A DNA stretch of 64,000 bases from Lederbergia panacisoli (GCF_024626525.1 NZ_JANJGU010000001.1:496001-560000); one strand, 5' to 3'; numbered from the stretch's first letter, positions 47,006 to 58,958 are shown. Translations and numbers: made by a program. The notes: generated by a model not told the origin, from the sequence alone.

Positions 47006-47041
47006 AAAAAAAATAGGAGTAATGGCTGTAACCATCACTCC
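47005..47041 (-). terminator. Terminator of the hem operon
   Basis: GGAGTGATGG / CCATTACTCC stem followed by TATTTTTTTTT on the minus strand, nine bases after the hemL stop. Confidence 0.9.
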
Positions 47042-47049
47042 TGACATTT

Positions 47050-48339
47050 TCACTTTTTAATCTCACTAAATGTAGTTTTAAGGGCTGTAATTGTTTTTGC
47101 AATATCTTCGTCTGTATGAGCAGTCGAAAGGAATAGGCCTTCAAATTGTGACGGCGGTAAAAACACACCGTTATTTGCCATTTCCTTGTAATAGCTCGCA
47201 AATAATGCCAAATCTGATTTCTTAGCACTTTCATAATTAATTACTTTTTCATTCGTGAAGAAAATGCCAATCATAGAACCGGCACGATTAATTGTATGGG
47301 GAATATCATACATTTCTGCCGCCTCTTTCAAGCCTGCTTCCAATTGATCAGCCTTTCGGTTGAATTCCTCATACGTTCCAGGATTCAGCTGGGAAAGTGT
47401 CTCATATCCAGCTGTCATTGCAAGGGGATTCCCAGAAAGTGTACCCGCTTGGTAGATTGGCCCGCTTGGAGCAATATGCGCCATAATTTCTGCCCTGCCG
47501 CCATATGCACCAACAGGGAGGCCACCGCCAATTACTTTTCCTAAACAAGTCAAGTCAGGTGTAATCCCAAAATACCCTTGAGCGCAATTATAGCCGACAC
47601 GGAAACCCGTCATGACCTCATCAAAAATTAATAGTGCCCCAAACTCATTTGTAACTTCCCGGAGTCCTTCTAAAAATCCTGGAAGAGGGGGAACTACACC
47701 CATATTTCCAGCTACTGGCTCGACGATAATACAAGCGATGTCTTCACCAAACTCTTTAAAGGCGTACTGAACACTTTCTAAATCATTATACGGAACGGTA
47801 ATCGTATTTTTAGCGACACTTTCAGGTACTCCAGGGCTATCAGGCAATCCGAGTGTGGCAACACCTGAACCAGCTTTGATTAAAAGAGAATCCCCATGAC
47901 CGTGATAGCAGCCCTCGAATTTCAAAATTTTATTTCGACCAGTATAGCCCCTAGCAAGACGCAAAGCACTCATCGTTGCTTCCGTTCCAGAGGAAACCAT
48001 CCGAATGATCTCGATGGATGGAACTCGGTCTGTAACAAGCTTAGCAAGTTTGTTTTCTATAACGGTTGGGGCACCAAAGCTCGTCCCATTTTCCGCAACC
48101 TTTTTTATCGCTTCTACTACTTGATCATTTGCATGTCCAAGAATTAATGGACCCCAAGATAAAACATAGTCAATATACTCATTACCATCAATATCATAGA
48201 TTCGAGACCCTTTTCCTCTCTCCATGAAGATTGGGTCCATGTCCACGGATTTAAATGCACGGACTGGACTATTAACACCACCCGGCATTAAATTGATCGC
48301 TTCTTCAAAAGCCTGCTTTGATTTCTCGTAAGAACGCAT
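47050..48339 (-). CDS. hemL: Glutamate-1-semialdehyde 2,1-aminomutase
   Basis: Forms 5-aminolevulinate from glutamate-1-semialdehyde, second step of the C5 haem pathway. 429 residues, PLP fold. [17 protein letters not shown], substrate loop [21 protein letters not shown] and the PLP lysine in [20 protein letters not shown] after GGAGGTTTTTTCG is chosen. Last gene of hemAXCDBL, separated from hemB by an inserted repeat. Confidence 0.97.
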   Translation of the reverse strand: MRSYEKSKQAFEEAINLMPGGVNSPVRAFKSVDMDPIFMERGKGSRIYDIDGNEYIDYVLSWGPLILGHANDQVVEAIKKVAENGTSFGAPTVIENKLAKLVTDRVPSIEIIRMVSSGTEATMSALRLARGYTGRNKILKFEGCYHGHGDSLLIKAGSGVATLGLPDSPGVPESVAKNTITVPYNDLESVQYAFKEFGEDIACIIVEPVAGNMGVVPPLPGFLEGLREVTNEFGALLIFDEVMTGFRVGYNCAQGYFGITPDLTCLGKVIGGGLPVGAYGGRAEIMAHIAPSGPIYQAGTLSGNPLAMTAGYETLSQLNPGTYEEFNRKADQLEAGLKEAAEMYDIPHTINRAGSMIGIFFTNEKVINYESAKKSDLALFASYYKEMANNGVFLPPSQFEGLFLSTAHTDEDIAKTITALKTTFSEIKK

Positions 48340-48365
48340 CGAAAAAACCTCCAACTTATTTGTTC

Positions 48366-48541
48366 CTATCTAGCGTCAGTGCCTATCGACTAGCAAACTT
48401 CTTATCCCCCTCCTTACGATAAGTCAACATCAGGTGAAATTTGAGGTGCCAATTTCACTAGCTCGTTCCTCACCGTGTTTTCTTTATCGCAAGTCTTAGG
48501 ACCTGAAGTTTGTATGTCGATGAACAGGCGCTTTCGCTTTA
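48366..48541 (+). repeat. Structured intergenic repeat, family A, inside the hem operon
   Basis: Begins TATCTAGCGTCAGTGCCTATCGAC and ends GTCGATGAACAGGCGCTTTCGCTTT, overlapping the hemB stop codon. The stem CAAACTTC / GAAGTTTG differs from AAAACTTC / GAAGTTTT of the main array by a paired substitution. It lies between hemB and hemL, so hem mRNA should contain its complement as a long hairpin. Confidence 0.85.
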
Positions 48542-49525
48542 GTTCCTTGCTTCTTTCAACCACTTAGCAACATCTTTTGCAAAATAAGTAATAATGATAT
48601 CAGTTCCTGCACGTTTTAAACCTGTGAGCATTTCCATCACAATCGCTTCTTCATTTATCCATCCATTTGCAGCCGCTGCTTTAATCATGGAATATTCACC
48701 ACTAACATTATATGCAACGATAGGAGCATTGAAGTTGTTTTTTACATCTCTAATAATATCCATATAGGAAAGTGCCGGCTTCACAATTAGAAAATCTGCC
48801 CCTTCCTCAATATCAGACTGTGCTTCTCTTAAAGCTTCCATCCTATTGGCAGGATCCATTTGATATGTTTTCCGGTCGCCAAATTGTGGTGTACTATTTG
48901 CCGCGTCCCTAAATGGACCATAAAAAGCAGAAGAATATTTGACAGCGTAAGACATGATCGGAATATGTTCAAAGCCTTCCTCGTCCAATCCTTGTCTAAT
49001 TGCCGCAACAAACCCATCCATCATATTGGAAGGAGCAATGATATCTGCTCCAGCTTTCGCTTGACTTATCGCGGTTTTTACAAGTAATCCAAGACTTTCG
49101 TCATTTAAAACATATCCGTTCTCAACAACCCCACAATGTCCATGATCGGTATATTCGCATAAACACGTATCCGCTACGACAAGCAGCTCAGGATAATGTT
49201 TTTTTACTTCCCTCGTTGCTTCCTGGACAATCCCATGATCATGGAACGCTCCTGTTCCACAGTCATCCTTTTCTTTCGGAACCCCGAATAAAATAACCGA
49301 TTTTATGCCGAGGTTAACAATCTCATCTAGTTCCTCCTTTAATAGATCCAAGGAAATTTGAAAAACGCCCGGCATGGAAGAAACTTCATTTTTTTCATTT
49401 ACTCCTTCTACAATAAAGAGCGGATAAATAAAGTCCTCCACATGTAAATGTGTTTCGCGTACCATCGATCTAATATTTGCGGAATGTCGTAATCTCCGAT
49501 GCCTTTTAAATTCAAGTTTTCCCAT
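48539..49525 (-). CDS. hemB: Porphobilinogen synthase
   Basis: Condenses two 5-aminolevulinates to porphobilinogen. 328 residues, TIM barrel. Zinc-binding cysteines in [12 protein letters not shown], active-site lysines in [12 protein letters not shown] and LIVKPA. Stop codon lies in the end of the inserted repeat. Seven bases after hemD. Confidence 0.97.
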   Translation of the reverse strand: MGKLEFKRHRRLRHSANIRSMVRETHLHVEDFIYPLFIVEGVNEKNEVSSMPGVFQISLDLLKEELDEIVNLGIKSVILFGVPKEKDDCGTGAFHDHGIVQEATREVKKHYPELLVVADTCLCEYTDHGHCGVVENGYVLNDESLGLLVKTAISQAKAGADIIAPSNMMDGFVAAIRQGLDEEGFEHIPIMSYAVKYSSAFYGPFRDAANSTPQFGDRKTYQMDPANRMEALREAQSDIEEGADFLIVKPALSYMDIIRDVKNNFNAPIVAYNVSGEYSMIKAAAANGWINEEAIVMEMLTGLKRAGTDIIITYFAKDVAKWLKEARN

Positions 49526-49531
49526 TGCTTA

Positions 49532-50338
49532 TCATTCCTTTCCTAGACTTGCTTGTTGAAAAAATATACATATCTCATGGAACATATCGTCAATCGTAAA
49601 ATTTTTGGGACAAATATGTGTAGAGTAACCTGCTTGTTCAATCGTTCTTTTTGTTACAGTGCCAATTGCAGCAAATAACAGCTTTTTGGCATGCGGCTCA
49701 AGATGATGCTGACCCACAATTTTTATAAAATGATTGAATGTAGACGGACTTGTAAAAGCAGCTACATCAAGCAAATCATCTTCCAAAAAATGGAGCAGCT
49801 TATCCGTTTCTTTCGTTGGATAATACGTTTCATATACAATCCATTCATCTGCGGTAAATCCCCTTGTCCTGAAACTTTCCGCAATAATATTACTTGCAAG
49901 ATTCCCTTTTGGAATCAAAACTTTCTTCCCAGTTAATCCTTGATTAAAAAACTCACGGGCAAAATCTTCAGCAGTATACACATTCGGCATAAAACGGGAA
50001 GGAAGCCGATAACGACTAAGAGCTTCCCTCGTTTTTTCACCAACAACTGCAAATTGGATATTGCCTTTATGAAATATGTGTTCATTGGCTTTGCCATTTA
50101 TTTGTTGAAAAAAATAATGAACGCCATTTTTACTCGTGAAAATAATCCATTCATATTGATTCATATTTTTAATAAAAATAGCTGCATTTTGATCATGATG
50201 TGCACGAAAATCAATTAGAGGGACCATGTGAGGTATCCCTCCCATTGATGCAACATCCATACAAAACTTATCGCCTTGGTCACCACCACGTGTGATGAGA
50301 ACATGCTTGCCTTTTAACGGAAGCTCTTTACTTTTCAT
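49532..50338 (-). CDS. hemD: Uroporphyrinogen-III synthase
   Basis: 268 residues, two-lobed HemD fold of low sequence conservation; recognisable are KHVLITRGG near the start, [14 protein letters not shown], and [11 protein letters not shown] in the second lobe. Closes hydroxymethylbilane with inversion of ring D. ATG overlaps the hemC stop by four bases. Confidence 0.93.
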   Translation of the reverse strand: MKSKELPLKGKHVLITRGGDQGDKFCMDVASMGGIPHMVPLIDFRAHHDQNAAIFIKNMNQYEWIIFTSKNGVHYFFQQINGKANEHIFHKGNIQFAVVGEKTREALSRYRLPSRFMPNVYTAEDFAREFFNQGLTGKKVLIPKGNLASNIIAESFRTRGFTADEWIVYETYYPTKETDKLLHFLEDDLLDVAAFTSPSTFNHFIKIVGQHHLEPHAKKLLFAAIGTVTKRTIEQAGYSTHICPKNFTIDDMFHEICIFFQQASLGKE

Positions 50339-51267
50339 TTTTCCAATTCGTCCTTTACTTGATCAATCAAATCCTTTGCTCCTTGATCAATTAAAAGTTT
50401 GGAAGCTTTTTCGCCAACTAACCGTGGTTCCCACCCAGTGACTTTTTCTTTGTACACTATTTTTCCATCAGGAGATGCGACGAGAGTGGTAAGCTCAATC
50501 TCATTATTATCCAGAATTCTTCCGTATCCCGCTATTGGCACTTGGCAACTTCCTTCCATTTCATGCAAAAAGACACGTTCAGCTTCAACAGCACGAGCAG
50601 TAATATCAGATGTTAGTTTCGCCAAATGCTCAAGCAACTCTAGATCATTCGATCGGCATTCGATCCCAAGCGCCCCTTGTCCAATAGCAGGCAGACAATT
50701 TTCAGGCTCCAAAAATTCGGTTGCTATGTCTGTACTCCACCCCATACGGGAAAGTCCAGCAGCAGCTAAGATAATAGCATCGTAATCCTCTGTTTCAAGC
50801 TTACTTAAACGGGTTTCTATATTTCCACGAATCCATTTAATTTCCAAATCAGGACGTATTGCCAAAATTTGAGCACTTCTTCTTAAACTGCTCGTACCTA
50901 TTTTTGCACCTGCTGGAAGATCTTTAAGCTTAATATGGTCCTTTGAGATCAACACGTCACGCGGGTCTTCTCTTTCAGGAATACAACCGATGACTAGTCC
51001 ATCTGGAAGAACAGCAGGCATATCCTTCATGCTATGAACGGCCATATCAATTTCACCATCAATCATGGCTTGTTCTATTTCTTTAACGAAAAGACCCTTT
51101 CCTCCCACCTTTGATAGGGTTACGTCAAGAATGCGATCACCTTTCGTCACAATTTCTTTTACCTCAAATTCAAAAGGAGCCCCTAGCTTTTCCAGTTGTT
51201 CACGAACCCAGTTTGTCTGTGTTAATGCCAGTTTACTTCTTCTTGAGCCAATGATGATTTTTCGCAT
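50335..51267 (-). CDS. hemC: Hydroxymethylbilane synthase
   Basis: 310 residues. [15 protein letters not shown] at the N-terminus, [10 protein letters not shown], and the dipyrromethane-cofactor cysteine in [13 protein letters not shown]. Polymerises four porphobilinogens. Coupled to hemD by overlap and 26 bases after hemX. Confidence 0.97.
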   Translation of the reverse strand: MRKIIIGSRRSKLALTQTNWVREQLEKLGAPFEFEVKEIVTKGDRILDVTLSKVGGKGLFVKEIEQAMIDGEIDMAVHSMKDMPAVLPDGLVIGCIPEREDPRDVLISKDHIKLKDLPAGAKIGTSSLRRSAQILAIRPDLEIKWIRGNIETRLSKLETEDYDAIILAAAGLSRMGWSTDIATEFLEPENCLPAIGQGALGIECRSNDLELLEHLAKLTSDITARAVEAERVFLHEMEGSCQVPIAGYGRILDNNEIELTTLVASPDGKIVYKEKVTGWEPRLVGEKASKLLIDQGAKDLIDQVKDELEK

Positions 51268-51293
51268 GAAATGATCTCCTGCCTTTTTATAAA

Positions 51294-52121
51294 TTACTCA
51301 TACCATATATGAAAATTTGATAATCGACTTATGAAAATAAAATTAACCAATACAATAAGAAACGCTGCTGTGTTCCATAAAGCGAGCGTTTTTCCGTACA
51401 TTTGCTTTTTTCTATACAAATATAAGACTAAACTGTAAATCAATAACACGAAAAAGGAACCAATGATTTTTGGATCATACCATTGAAAGAATGAAAGTTT
51501 CATAAAAGCCCATTGCAAACCAAGAATAAGGCTTAAAAGAAGCATAGGTATCCCAATTAAGTTTAATACATAAGATATTTTCTCTAAATTAGCCAAATCA
51601 CTCAAGCGCCAAAGACGTTGTATCCATATCTTTCCTTTTAGCAATTTATACTGAAGCAAATAGAGTGCCGAAAAGACAAAGGATAATGTAAATGCACCGT
51701 ATGATAATATAGCCATTGTAATATGAATAAATAATAATTCCGAAATAAGCAGTTCTGCCATTGCCGGCCGTTGGATCGGAGCAAACGCATGGATGGCCAT
51801 AATCGTAAACCCGAGAACATTCGTAAAAAATACTGTGAAATCCACCTTTAATATTCGATGGATCATAAGGGAGAGTGTTATGAGCACCCAAGAATAAAAA
51901 TAAAGACCTTCAAATAATGTAAGCACAGGAAATCTTCCTGTTTCCAACATATATAGACATAAAAAAATTGTTTGAAGAATCCAAACAATCGAAAGAAGCA
52001 GGAAGGCAAGTCGATTTGCCTTCCGATTGTGTTCAAGAAAATCAAAAAAGTACAATAAAATAGATAAAGCATATATAACAATAACAATTTCCGGCAATCT
52101 CAACATCATTAGCTCTATCAT
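51294..52121 (-). CDS. hemX: HemX membrane protein, CcsA-like regulator of HemA
   Basis: 275 residues, eight or so membrane helices, member of the CcsA/HemX cytochrome-assembly family. In B. subtilis HemX lowers the HemA level after translation. ATG at 52121 is chosen ([15 protein letters not shown]), eight bases after AGGACGTG; a longer frame runs into hemA without a ribosome site. Confidence 0.92.
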   Translation of the reverse strand: MIELMMLRLPEIVIVIYALSILLYFFDFLEHNRKANRLAFLLLSIVWILQTIFLCLYMLETGRFPVLTLFEGLYFYSWVLITLSLMIHRILKVDFTVFFTNVLGFTIMAIHAFAPIQRPAMAELLISELLFIHITMAILSYGAFTLSFVFSALYLLQYKLLKGKIWIQRLWRLSDLANLEKISYVLNLIGIPMLLLSLILGLQWAFMKLSFFQWYDPKIIGSFFVLLIYSLVLYLYRKKQMYGKTLALWNTAAFLIVLVNFIFISRLSNFHIWYE

Positions 52122-52134
52122 TTCACACGTCCTC

Positions 52135-53469
52135 TTAGGATTGGAAAGTAGGAAGCGGGAAAGACACTGGATGCTTCTCTCGTTGTTCTGCTTGTCCACT
52201 ACTAGAAGCTTCTAAATCAAATATTTGTTTAAATAAAGCGATTTTTTCAGCCGCCATAGGTTCCCCTGAAAATTCCTTCACTTGTAAAATAGGATCCTTT
52301 AACAGCTGATTAATAATGCTTTTTGTATGTTTATTAATTATTTTCCGCTCGCGGTCAGTTAAATCCGGTAATTTTCGCTCAATACTTTCCATCGTATTTA
52401 GTTGGATGGCATTCGCTTTTTCACGCAGTGCTGAGATGACAGGAACGACCCCAAGTGTATTAACCCACTCATTAAAGGAAGTTATTTCTGAATCAATCAT
52501 GGACGAGATTTTTTCAGCGGCTTTTTTTCTTTCCACCATATTGGCTTCAACAATTCCTTCAAGATCATCTATATCATATAAAAAGGCACTATCCAATTCG
52601 GAAACAGCTGGATCAATATCTCTAGGGACAGCAATATCCATAAGAAATAAAGGACGCCCTCTTCGAATTTTCTCCATATTGGCAAGCATGTTTTTATCGA
52701 TTACATAGCCATTCGCACCAGTGGAGCTTATGACTATATCCGCTTCTATCAGCGCACATTGCAGCTCAGTAAGCTTTTTAGCCTTACCAGAAAACTGTTC
52801 GGCTAGCGACTGTGCTTTTTCGAATGTCCTATTTACAACAGTCACCTTTGTAGCACCATTGGAATAAAGATTTTTTATCGCAAGCTCGCCCATTTTACCT
52901 GCACCAATAACAAGGACATGTTTATCCTTTAAATTACCAAACACCTTTTTAGCCAGTTCTACTGCGGCGTAACTAACAGAAACAGCATTGGCACCTATAT
53001 CCGTCTCCGAATGTGCACGCTTAGCAACCGTTATCGCCTGCTTTGCTAAATGATTAAAAATAGTGCCAGTAACACCTTTTTCTTGGGCGATGAGGAAACT
53101 ATTTCTAATTTGGCCAAGTATTTGCGTCTCCCCAAGAACCATTGAATTCAAACCACAAGTCACATTAAAAAGGTGCTCTACAGCAGATTCATGTTCATGA
53201 ATATATAAGTGGTCTACAAATTCCTCTTGATCCACATTAAACCATTCTGATAAAAATTGTTTTATATAGTAGCGTCCAGTATGCAATTGGTCCACAACCG
53301 CATATACTTCCGTACGATTACAAGTGGAAACAATCATATTTTCCAAAATACTTTTTTTTCTTTTTAACGTTGTCATGGCTAAAGGCAAGTCCGTTTCAGA
53401 AAAAGCAAGCCTTTCCCTTATTTCAACTGGAGCCGTTTTATAATTGAGTCCTACTTCAATGATGTGCAT
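52135..53469 (-). CDS. hemA: Glutamyl-tRNA reductase
   Basis: First committed step of haem synthesis, reducing Glu-tRNA to glutamate-1-semialdehyde. 444 residues. Catalytic Cys50 in [27 protein letters not shown] fold [13 protein letters not shown] and C-terminal dimerisation domain. First gene of the operon; ATG after GGAGGTGCAAGAATTTA. Upstream is an extended -10 promoter with a PerR-like operator. Confidence 0.97.
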   Translation of the reverse strand: MHIIEVGLNYKTAPVEIRERLAFSETDLPLAMTTLKRKKSILENMIVSTCNRTEVYAVVDQLHTGRYYIKQFLSEWFNVDQEEFVDHLYIHEHESAVEHLFNVTCGLNSMVLGETQILGQIRNSFLIAQEKGVTGTIFNHLAKQAITVAKRAHSETDIGANAVSVSYAAVELAKKVFGNLKDKHVLVIGAGKMGELAIKNLYSNGATKVTVVNRTFEKAQSLAEQFSGKAKKLTELQCALIEADIVISSTGANGYVIDKNMLANMEKIRRGRPLFLMDIAVPRDIDPAVSELDSAFLYDIDDLEGIVEANMVERKKAAEKISSMIDSEITSFNEWVNTLGVVPVISALREKANAIQLNTMESIERKLPDLTDRERKIINKHTKSIINQLLKDPILQVKEFSGEPMAAEKIALFKQIFDLEASSSGQAEQREKHPVSFPLPTFQS

Positions 53470-53508
53470 TAAATTCTTGCACCTCCAGATTTATTGCTCT
53501 TATCGTCT

Positions 53509-53539
53509 ATTATACCACGTCAGATTAGAAGAATTCTAA
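53509..53539 (-). promoter_or_regulatory. hemA promoter with a candidate PerR box
   Basis: Extended -10 TGGTATAAT (minus strand, 53517-53509), with the -35 position covered by the 15-base near-palindrome TTAGAATTCTTCTAA (53539-53525). It fits the 7-1-7 Fur-family pattern and differs at three positions from the PerR consensus TTATAATTATTATAA. hemA of B. subtilis is PerR-repressed. The operator would block polymerase directly. Confidence 0.6.
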
Positions 53540-53556
53540 AAAGATGTGAACAGATC

Positions 53557-53586
53557 TTGAAAGGTGTGTTATATTAAAAACATAAT
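53557..53586 (+). promoter_or_regulatory. Possible sigma-A promoter of ysxD
   Basis: TTGAAA (53557-53562), 18 bases, CATAAT (53581-53586), 70 bases before the ysxD ATG and divergent from hemA. Consensus match only. Confidence 0.35.
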
Positions 53587-53655
53587 TGATTTATTCTTAT
53601 GTAACATAACAAATGGGTTGAAGAAATACAAGTTTACAGGATTGGTGTCAATATT

Positions 53656-54144
53656 ATGAAAAAACAATCTTATCTTTCAGGAGTCACATTAATCGGATTT
53701 GGCATCTATTTTCTATTTCAGCAATATAATTTTTCCCCTTTTCAAGGATTTTACACATGGCCGACGCTGCTCGTCATCGTAGGAATTGGCTTTCTTGCCA
53801 ATGGATATTTTGGAAAAGATTATGAATCGATACTCCCTGGAGTAATTTTAACGGGATTAGGGCTTCATTTTCATATAGCCAATAAACTCGAAGCCTGGCC
53901 GGATCATGTCGGTATTTTTCTACTTTTAATTGCGGTAGGATTATTACTAAAATATGTTAAAACAGGAACGGGTCTTTTCCAAGGCTTACTTTTCCTTTCC
54001 GTATCCGTTGTATTACTTTTTTTCGAGAGATTAGTAGATTGGGCAGTGAGTAAAGGACATAATATCACTAATATTAGCAACTTTCAGCCATATTTTTTTA
54101 TAATTGTAGGAGCCTATTTTTTATTTATGAAAAAGAAAAAATAG
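53656..54144 (+). CDS. ysxD: YsxD-like integral membrane protein
   Basis: 162 residues, five or six membrane segments. The first half (YLSGVTLIGFGIYFLFQQYN, WPTLLVIVGIGFLANGYF) resembles the LiaI/LiaF-like membrane module (DUF5668 type). Position between hemA and engB matches ysxD of B. subtilis; function unknown. The ribosome site is weak (AGGATTGGTG, spacing long). Converges on engB through a shared terminator. Confidence 0.7.
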   Translation: MKKQSYLSGVTLIGFGIYFLFQQYNFSPFQGFYTWPTLLVIVGIGFLANGYFGKDYESILPGVILTGLGLHFHIANKLEAWPDHVGIFLLLIAVGLLLKYVKTGTGLFQGLLFLSVSVVLLFFERLVDWAVSKGHNITNISNFQPYFFIIVGAYFLFMKKKK

Positions 54145-54185
54145 AACGGGCATTAGAGAAAATTCTCTAAATGCCCGTTTTTTTA
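54145..54185. terminator. Bidirectional terminator between ysxD and engB
   Basis: AACGGGCATTTAGAGAA / TTCTCTAATGCCCGTT-type stem of 16 pairs with A and T runs on both sides. It spans the engB stop codon. Confidence 0.92.
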
Positions 54186-54770
54186 TCTTTTAGAAATATT
54201 ACTTAATATATTCCATGTCTCGTCTTTACCAAGTCCAGTTTCAGAGGAAAAAACAACAATCTCATCGTTTGGATCAAGGTCAAGTGTTTCTTTCACTATT
54301 TTTTTATGTTTATCCCATTTGCCGCGGGGAATTTTATCCGCTTTTGTTGCAACAACTAAACATTTGAGCTCATAATGTTTTAGAAAGTCATACATCATCA
54401 CATCATCATTTGTTGGAGGGTGGCGCAGATCAACAATCAAAAGAACAGCCAACAACTCTTCCCTTGATGTAAAATATGTTTCAATCATCTGCCCCCATGC
54501 TTCCCGCTCTTTTTTTGAAACCTTAGCATACCCGTAGCCCGGAACATCGACAAAATATAGAGATTCTTCTATTTTGTAAAAATTTAGCGTTTGTGTTTTT
54601 CCAGGCTTTGATGAGGTTCTTGCCATGCTTTTTCTATTAATCATTTTATTTATAAATGACGACTTTCCGACGTTCGATCTTCCAGCAAGGGCAAATTCCG
54701 GAAGGCCCTCACTAGGATATTGCTCAGGTTTTACTGCACTAATGACTAGTTCTACTTGATTTACTTTCAT
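54183..54770 (-). CDS. engB: Ribosome-assembly GTPase EngB (YsxC/YihA)
   Basis: 195 residues. G1 [10 protein letters not shown]2 [11 protein letters not shown]3 [10 protein letters not shown]4 TKADK, G5 SSETG. Needed for late 50S assembly. Two bases downstream of lonA, with which it is cotranscribed in B. subtilis. Confidence 0.97.
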   Translation of the reverse strand: MKVNQVELVISAVKPEQYPSEGLPEFALAGRSNVGKSSFINKMINRKSMARTSSKPGKTQTLNFYKIEESLYFVDVPGYGYAKVSKKEREAWGQMIETYFTSREELLAVLLIVDLRHPPTNDDVMMYDFLKHYELKCLVVATKADKIPRGKWDKHKKIVKETLDLDPNDEIVVFSSETGLGKDETWNILSNISKR

Positions 54771-54772
54771 TT

Positions 54773-57091
54773 TTACTCTCCTGCAAGTGCTGTATTGAGC
54801 ACTTCATCCATATGTGATACAGGAACAAATTTCAAATCACCACGAACACTTTCTGGAATATCATCAATATCCTTTTCGTTTTCTTTCGGCAAAATGATGG
54901 TCGTCAATCCTGCTCTGTGTGCACTTAATGTTTTTTCTTTTAACCCACCGATAGGCAACACTCTGCCCCGAAGCGTAATTTCTCCAGTCATCCCAACTTC
55001 TTTTCGAATTGGGCGTCCTGTAAGGGCAGAGACTAATGCTGTAGCGATTGTAATCCCTGCCGACGGACCATCCTTAGGAACAGCCCCTTCTGGAACATGG
55101 ATATGAATGTCACATGTTTCGTGGAAGTCTTTTTCTAGTTTTAACTCCTCTGCTTTTGAGCGAACATAGCTAAATGCAGCTTGAGCAGATTCCTTCATGA
55201 CATCTCCCAATTTTCCAGTGAGAACAAGTTTTCCTTTACCGGGGGCAAGGGATACTTCAATTTGCAATGTATCTCCCCCAACAGCGGTATAGGCAAGTCC
55301 TGTTGCAACTCCAACTTGGTCTTCCAATTCCGCCTGTCCGTATGTGTATTTCTTTTTCCCAAGCATTTCTTCCAAATAGGCACTTGTGACAATTACTCTT
55401 TTTCGTTCACCAGATACGATTATTTTGGCAGCTTTTCGGCAAATGGAGGCAAGTTGTCGTTCTAGCTCGCGCACACCAGCCTCACGTGTATAATAACGAA
55501 CTAAATGTTTGACGGCTTCATCTCTCATTTGCAGCTGGTTTTTTGTTAATCCATGCTCAATGACCTGCCTAGGAAGTAGATGTTCCTTCGCGATATGAAT
55601 TTTTTCCAACTCCGTATACCCGGCTATTGTAATGATTTCCATTCGATCACGTAAAGGTCCTGGAATAGTTGCTAAATCATTGGCCGTTGCTAAAAACATT
55701 ACTTTAGAAAGATCATATGTTTCTTCAATATAGTGGTCGCTAAATGTACTATTTTGGGCTGGATCAAGAACCTCTAACATAGCGGATGAAGGGTCACCAC
55801 GAAAATCATTCGACATTTTATCAATTTCATCCAATAAAAACACCGGATTAATTGTGCCTGATTTTTTCATACCTTGAATGATTCTTCCTGGCATGGCACC
55901 TACATACGTTCTTCTATGTCCACGAATTTCAGATTCATCCCTAACGCCGCCCAAAGATACTCGGACAAAATTCCGTCCCATCGACTCGGCAATAGATCTA
56001 GCCAAACTTGTCTTCCCTACTCCAGGAGGACCGACTAAACAAAGAATTGGACTTCTTAACGATTTTGTCAGCTGCTGAACCGCTAAATATTCAAGTACCC
56101 GCTCTTTTACCTTTTCAAGTCCAAAATGATCACGTTCAAGAATTTTTTCTGCTTTTTGAATACTCAAATCATCTTTTGTAGCTTTTGTCCAAGGCAAAGA
56201 TACGAGCCAGTCAATGTAAGTGCGAATTACGGAGCTTTCCGCAGATGTGGAAGGAATTTTTTCGTATCGATCAAGCTCTTTATAAGCTGTCTTTTTTGCA
56301 TGTTCAGGCATATTCGCTGCTTCAATTTTTTCAGTTAAATCAGCAATTTCGCCCGTTTTTCCTTCTTTATCTCCAAGTTCCTTTTGAATGGCTTTCATTT
56401 GCTCACGCAAATAGTATTCTTTTTGTGTTCTTTCCATCGATTGCTTAACACGCTGACCAATTTTCTTTTCTAAATTTAGGACTTCTCTTTCGTTATGAAT
56501 GATTTTAATAATATTGCTAAGGCGTTGTTTTACGTCAATAGTTTCTAGAATTTGTTGTTTATCTTGGAGCTTTAAAGGTAGATGGGAAGCGATAATATCG
56601 GCCATTCTTCCTGGCTCCTCAATATCTGCAACAGTTGCTAATGTTTCAGCCGTAATCTTTTTGGAAAGTTTTATATATTGCTCAAAATACTCAAGCATCG
56701 TCCTCATTAACGCTTGGATTTCAATGTCCGGCTCAATTTCATTGTCAAAAAGCTCTAATGTTGCTGCATAATATGTTCCTTGGTTACTTAATGAAGTAAA
56801 CTTTGCACGTGTTAGCCCTTCTACCAATACTCGAATTGTACCGTTGGGGAGCTTTAACATTTGCTTAACCTTTGTTAATGTCCCCATTTTATAAATATCG
56901 TCTTCTTCTGGTTCATCTATGGACACATCTTTTTGCGTTGCTAAGAAAATCAAATGATCATTAAGCATTGCTTGCTCCAATGCTTGTACAGATTGCGCAC
57001 GTCCAACATCTAAATGAAGCACCATCGTCGGGTATACAAGCATCCCTCTTAATGGCAGAAGAGGAACAAGCGGCTCAGTTTGTTTCTTCAA
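54773..57091 (-). CDS. lonA: ATP-dependent protease LonA
   Basis: 772 residues (B. subtilis 774). N-terminal substrate-binding LON domain ([20 protein letters not shown]), coiled coil, AAA+ with Walker [10 protein letters not shown] and Walker [11 protein letters not shown], and protease domain with catalytic Ser in PKDGPSAG and Lys in [16 protein letters not shown] start after GGAGGTG. The 199 bases to lonB hold no gene and no clear CtsR or CIRCE site. Confidence 0.97.
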   Translation of the reverse strand: MKKQTEPLVPLLPLRGMLVYPTMVLHLDVGRAQSVQALEQAMLNDHLIFLATQKDVSIDEPEEDDIYKMGTLTKVKQMLKLPNGTIRVLVEGLTRAKFTSLSNQGTYYAATLELFDNEIEPDIEIQALMRTMLEYFEQYIKLSKKITAETLATVADIEEPGRMADIIASHLPLKLQDKQQILETIDVKQRLSNIIKIIHNEREVLNLEKKIGQRVKQSMERTQKEYYLREQMKAIQKELGDKEGKTGEIADLTEKIEAANMPEHAKKTAYKELDRYEKIPSTSAESSVIRTYIDWLVSLPWTKATKDDLSIQKAEKILERDHFGLEKVKERVLEYLAVQQLTKSLRSPILCLVGPPGVGKTSLARSIAESMGRNFVRVSLGGVRDESEIRGHRRTYVGAMPGRIIQGMKKSGTINPVFLLDEIDKMSNDFRGDPSSAMLEVLDPAQNSTFSDHYIEETYDLSKVMFLATANDLATIPGPLRDRMEIITIAGYTELEKIHIAKEHLLPRQVIEHGLTKNQLQMRDEAVKHLVRYYTREAGVRELERQLASICRKAAKIIVSGERKRVIVTSAYLEEMLGKKKYTYGQAELEDQVGVATGLAYTAVGGDTLQIEVSLAPGKGKLVLTGKLGDVMKESAQAAFSYVRSKAEELKLEKDFHETCDIHIHVPEGAVPKDGPSAGITIATALVSALTGRPIRKEVGMTGEITLRGRVLPIGGLKEKTLSAHRAGLTTIILPKENEKDIDDIPESVRGDLKFVPVSHMDEVLNTALAGE

Positions 57092-57290
57092 ATCTACACC
57101 TCCATAATTGAAAAAGCCTGAGCGAAGCAGTTTACTTCGGTTACATCAGCATAATTAATCTTGTTGTATGTGACCTAAGAAGTACACTGGAAGCGCTCAA
57201 GCGAAATAAAAAATTCACATTTCCTTAGAGTCTTTTTTCAATTTTAGCCTATTGAGATGTACAATGTCGAGAAAGAGGCTTTGTATAACA

Positions 57291-58958
57291 TCAAACGCTT
57301 TTTTTATTTTGTGGACTAAGTATACTTGGTGACATCATTTCGTGATGATTCGGATGCTTCAATAATGCTTCTTCCAAAACAGTCTCAAGTTTTTTGACAG
57401 GAATAACAATAATATCTTCAATTTCTTTTAAGCTCGATTGATTATTATCAAAAGGAATGATGACCGTTTTTGCACCAGCATTTTTAGCGGCTTTTACTTT
57501 CGAGAACACACCACCAACAGGTTTGACATCGCCATGTAGTCCGAGTTCTCCTGTCATGGCAATCGTATTTTTCACTGGTATTTTATAAATGGCTGAATAA
57601 ATGCCTACTGCCATAGCGATTCCAGCCGAAGGACCATCAATCGGTATACCTCCCGGGAAATTAATATGTATATCATATTGATTGGCCGGTACCCCCATCG
57701 TTTTTAGGACTGTAATGACATTTTCCACGGAGCCTTTTGCCATACTTTTTCTCTTCACAGATTTTCCTTGTCCATTAATGCTTTCTTCCTCTATAATTCC
57801 GTTTATATTTATAGATCCGTTATCGGACGGAAAAACCGTTACTTCAATGTCAAGCAGCATACCACTATTAGGTCCAGAAACTGCCAGCCCATTCACAATA
57901 CCAACCTCTGGATTTTGTGAAATCATCTTTTCATATCGTGGCGTCATCTGACTAGAACGAATAACCCACTCAATATCTTCATCCCGTATATATTCCCTAT
58001 CTTCAGTGATTGCCAGTCCAGCAGCAATTTGCATCATATTGACGGCTTCCCTTCCATTTCTAGCATAAGAGGATAATATGGAAAGACCAGTGTCTTTAAT
58101 ATCTAATTGTATTTTATTCGTTGCATTTTTGGCTATTGCGATAACTTCTTGCTGTTCCAATTCTTTGAAAAATACTTCCATGCAACGGGATCTGATAGCT
58201 GGCGGTATTTCATTAGGTGTTCTCGTTGTAGCGCCAATAAGACGAAAGTCTGCTGGCAGCCCCCGTTTAAAAATATCATGAATATGAGCAGGGATTTGTG
58301 AGTTTTCTTCACTATAATAAGCACTTTCCAAGAAAACTTTTCGATCTTCTAGGACTTTTAATAATTTATTCATTTGGATAGGATGCAATTCCCCAATTTC
58401 ATCGATGAAAAGAACCCCTCCATGCGCATTCGTCACCGCTCCTTGCTTTGGCTGCGGAATCCCCGCCTGCCCCATCGCTCCTGCTCCTTGATAAATAGGA
58501 TCATGGACCGAACCGATTAACGGATCAGCTATCCCTCTTTCATCAAATCTTGCGGTTGTCGCGTCTAATTCTACAAAGACAGAGTCGGGCCGAAAAGGAG
58601 AACGTTGATTCCTTTTTGCCTCCTCCAGGACCAATCTTGCCGCAGCTGTTTTTCCAACCCCTGGAGGTCCATAAATAATGACATGCTGTGGGTTCGGACC
58701 ACAAAGCGCAGCCTTTAACGCCTTTATTCCATCTTGCTGTCCAACAATATCGGAAAAGCTCGCTGGACGAACCCTTTCCGCTAATGGCTCAGACAAACGA
58801 ATACCCCGCATTTTTCTTAATTGTTCCATTTCCTTTTTTGATTCTTTATCAATGGTCACTTTTTGGGAGCGCTGATTCTTAAGTAGATTAAAAAAATACA
58901 TCCCGATTACGATTCCAAAAAATAGCTGTATCATCAAAACAAGCACTGTCCAATTCAT
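57291..58958 (-). CDS. lonB: Forespore ATP-dependent protease LonB
   Basis: 555 residues (B. subtilis ~552). An N-terminal membrane helix (VLVLMIQLFFGIVIGMYFF) replaces the LON domain; AAA+ with GPPGVGKTA and GVLFIDEIGE; protease domain with PIDGPSAG and the Lys in GGVFSKVKAAKNAG. Expressed in the forespore. ATG at 58958 is chosen, seven bases after AGGAGG. A sigma-F promoter precedes it. Confidence 0.96.
   Translation of the reverse strand: MNWTVLVLMIQLFFGIVIGMYFFNLLKNQRSQKVTIDKESKKEMEQLRKMRGIRLSEPLAERVRPASFSDIVGQQDGIKALKAALCGPNPQHVIIYGPPGVGKTAAARLVLEEAKRNQRSPFRPDSVFVELDATTARFDERGIADPLIGSVHDPIYQGAGAMGQAGIPQPKQGAVTNAHGGVLFIDEIGELHPIQMNKLLKVLEDRKVFLESAYYSEENSQIPAHIHDIFKRGLPADFRLIGATTRTPNEIPPAIRSRCMEVFFKELEQQEVIAIAKNATNKIQLDIKDTGLSILSSYARNGREAVNMMQIAAGLAITEDREYIRDEDIEWVIRSSQMTPRYEKMISQNPEVGIVNGLAVSGPNSGMLLDIEVTVFPSDNGSININGIIEEESINGQGKSVKRKSMAKGSVENVITVLKTMGVPANQYDIHINFPGGIPIDGPSAGIAMAVGIYSAIYKIPVKNTIAMTGELGLHGDVKPVGGVFSKVKAAKNAGAKTVIIPFDNNQSSLKEIEDIIVIPVKKLETVLEEALLKHPNHHEMMSPSILSPQNKKSV

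Noticed and set aside
57092-57290. CtsR or CIRCE operator upstream of lonA
   Set aside because: Only a partial AGGTCAC is present; the CtsR heptad repeat and the CIRCE inverted repeat are not found.
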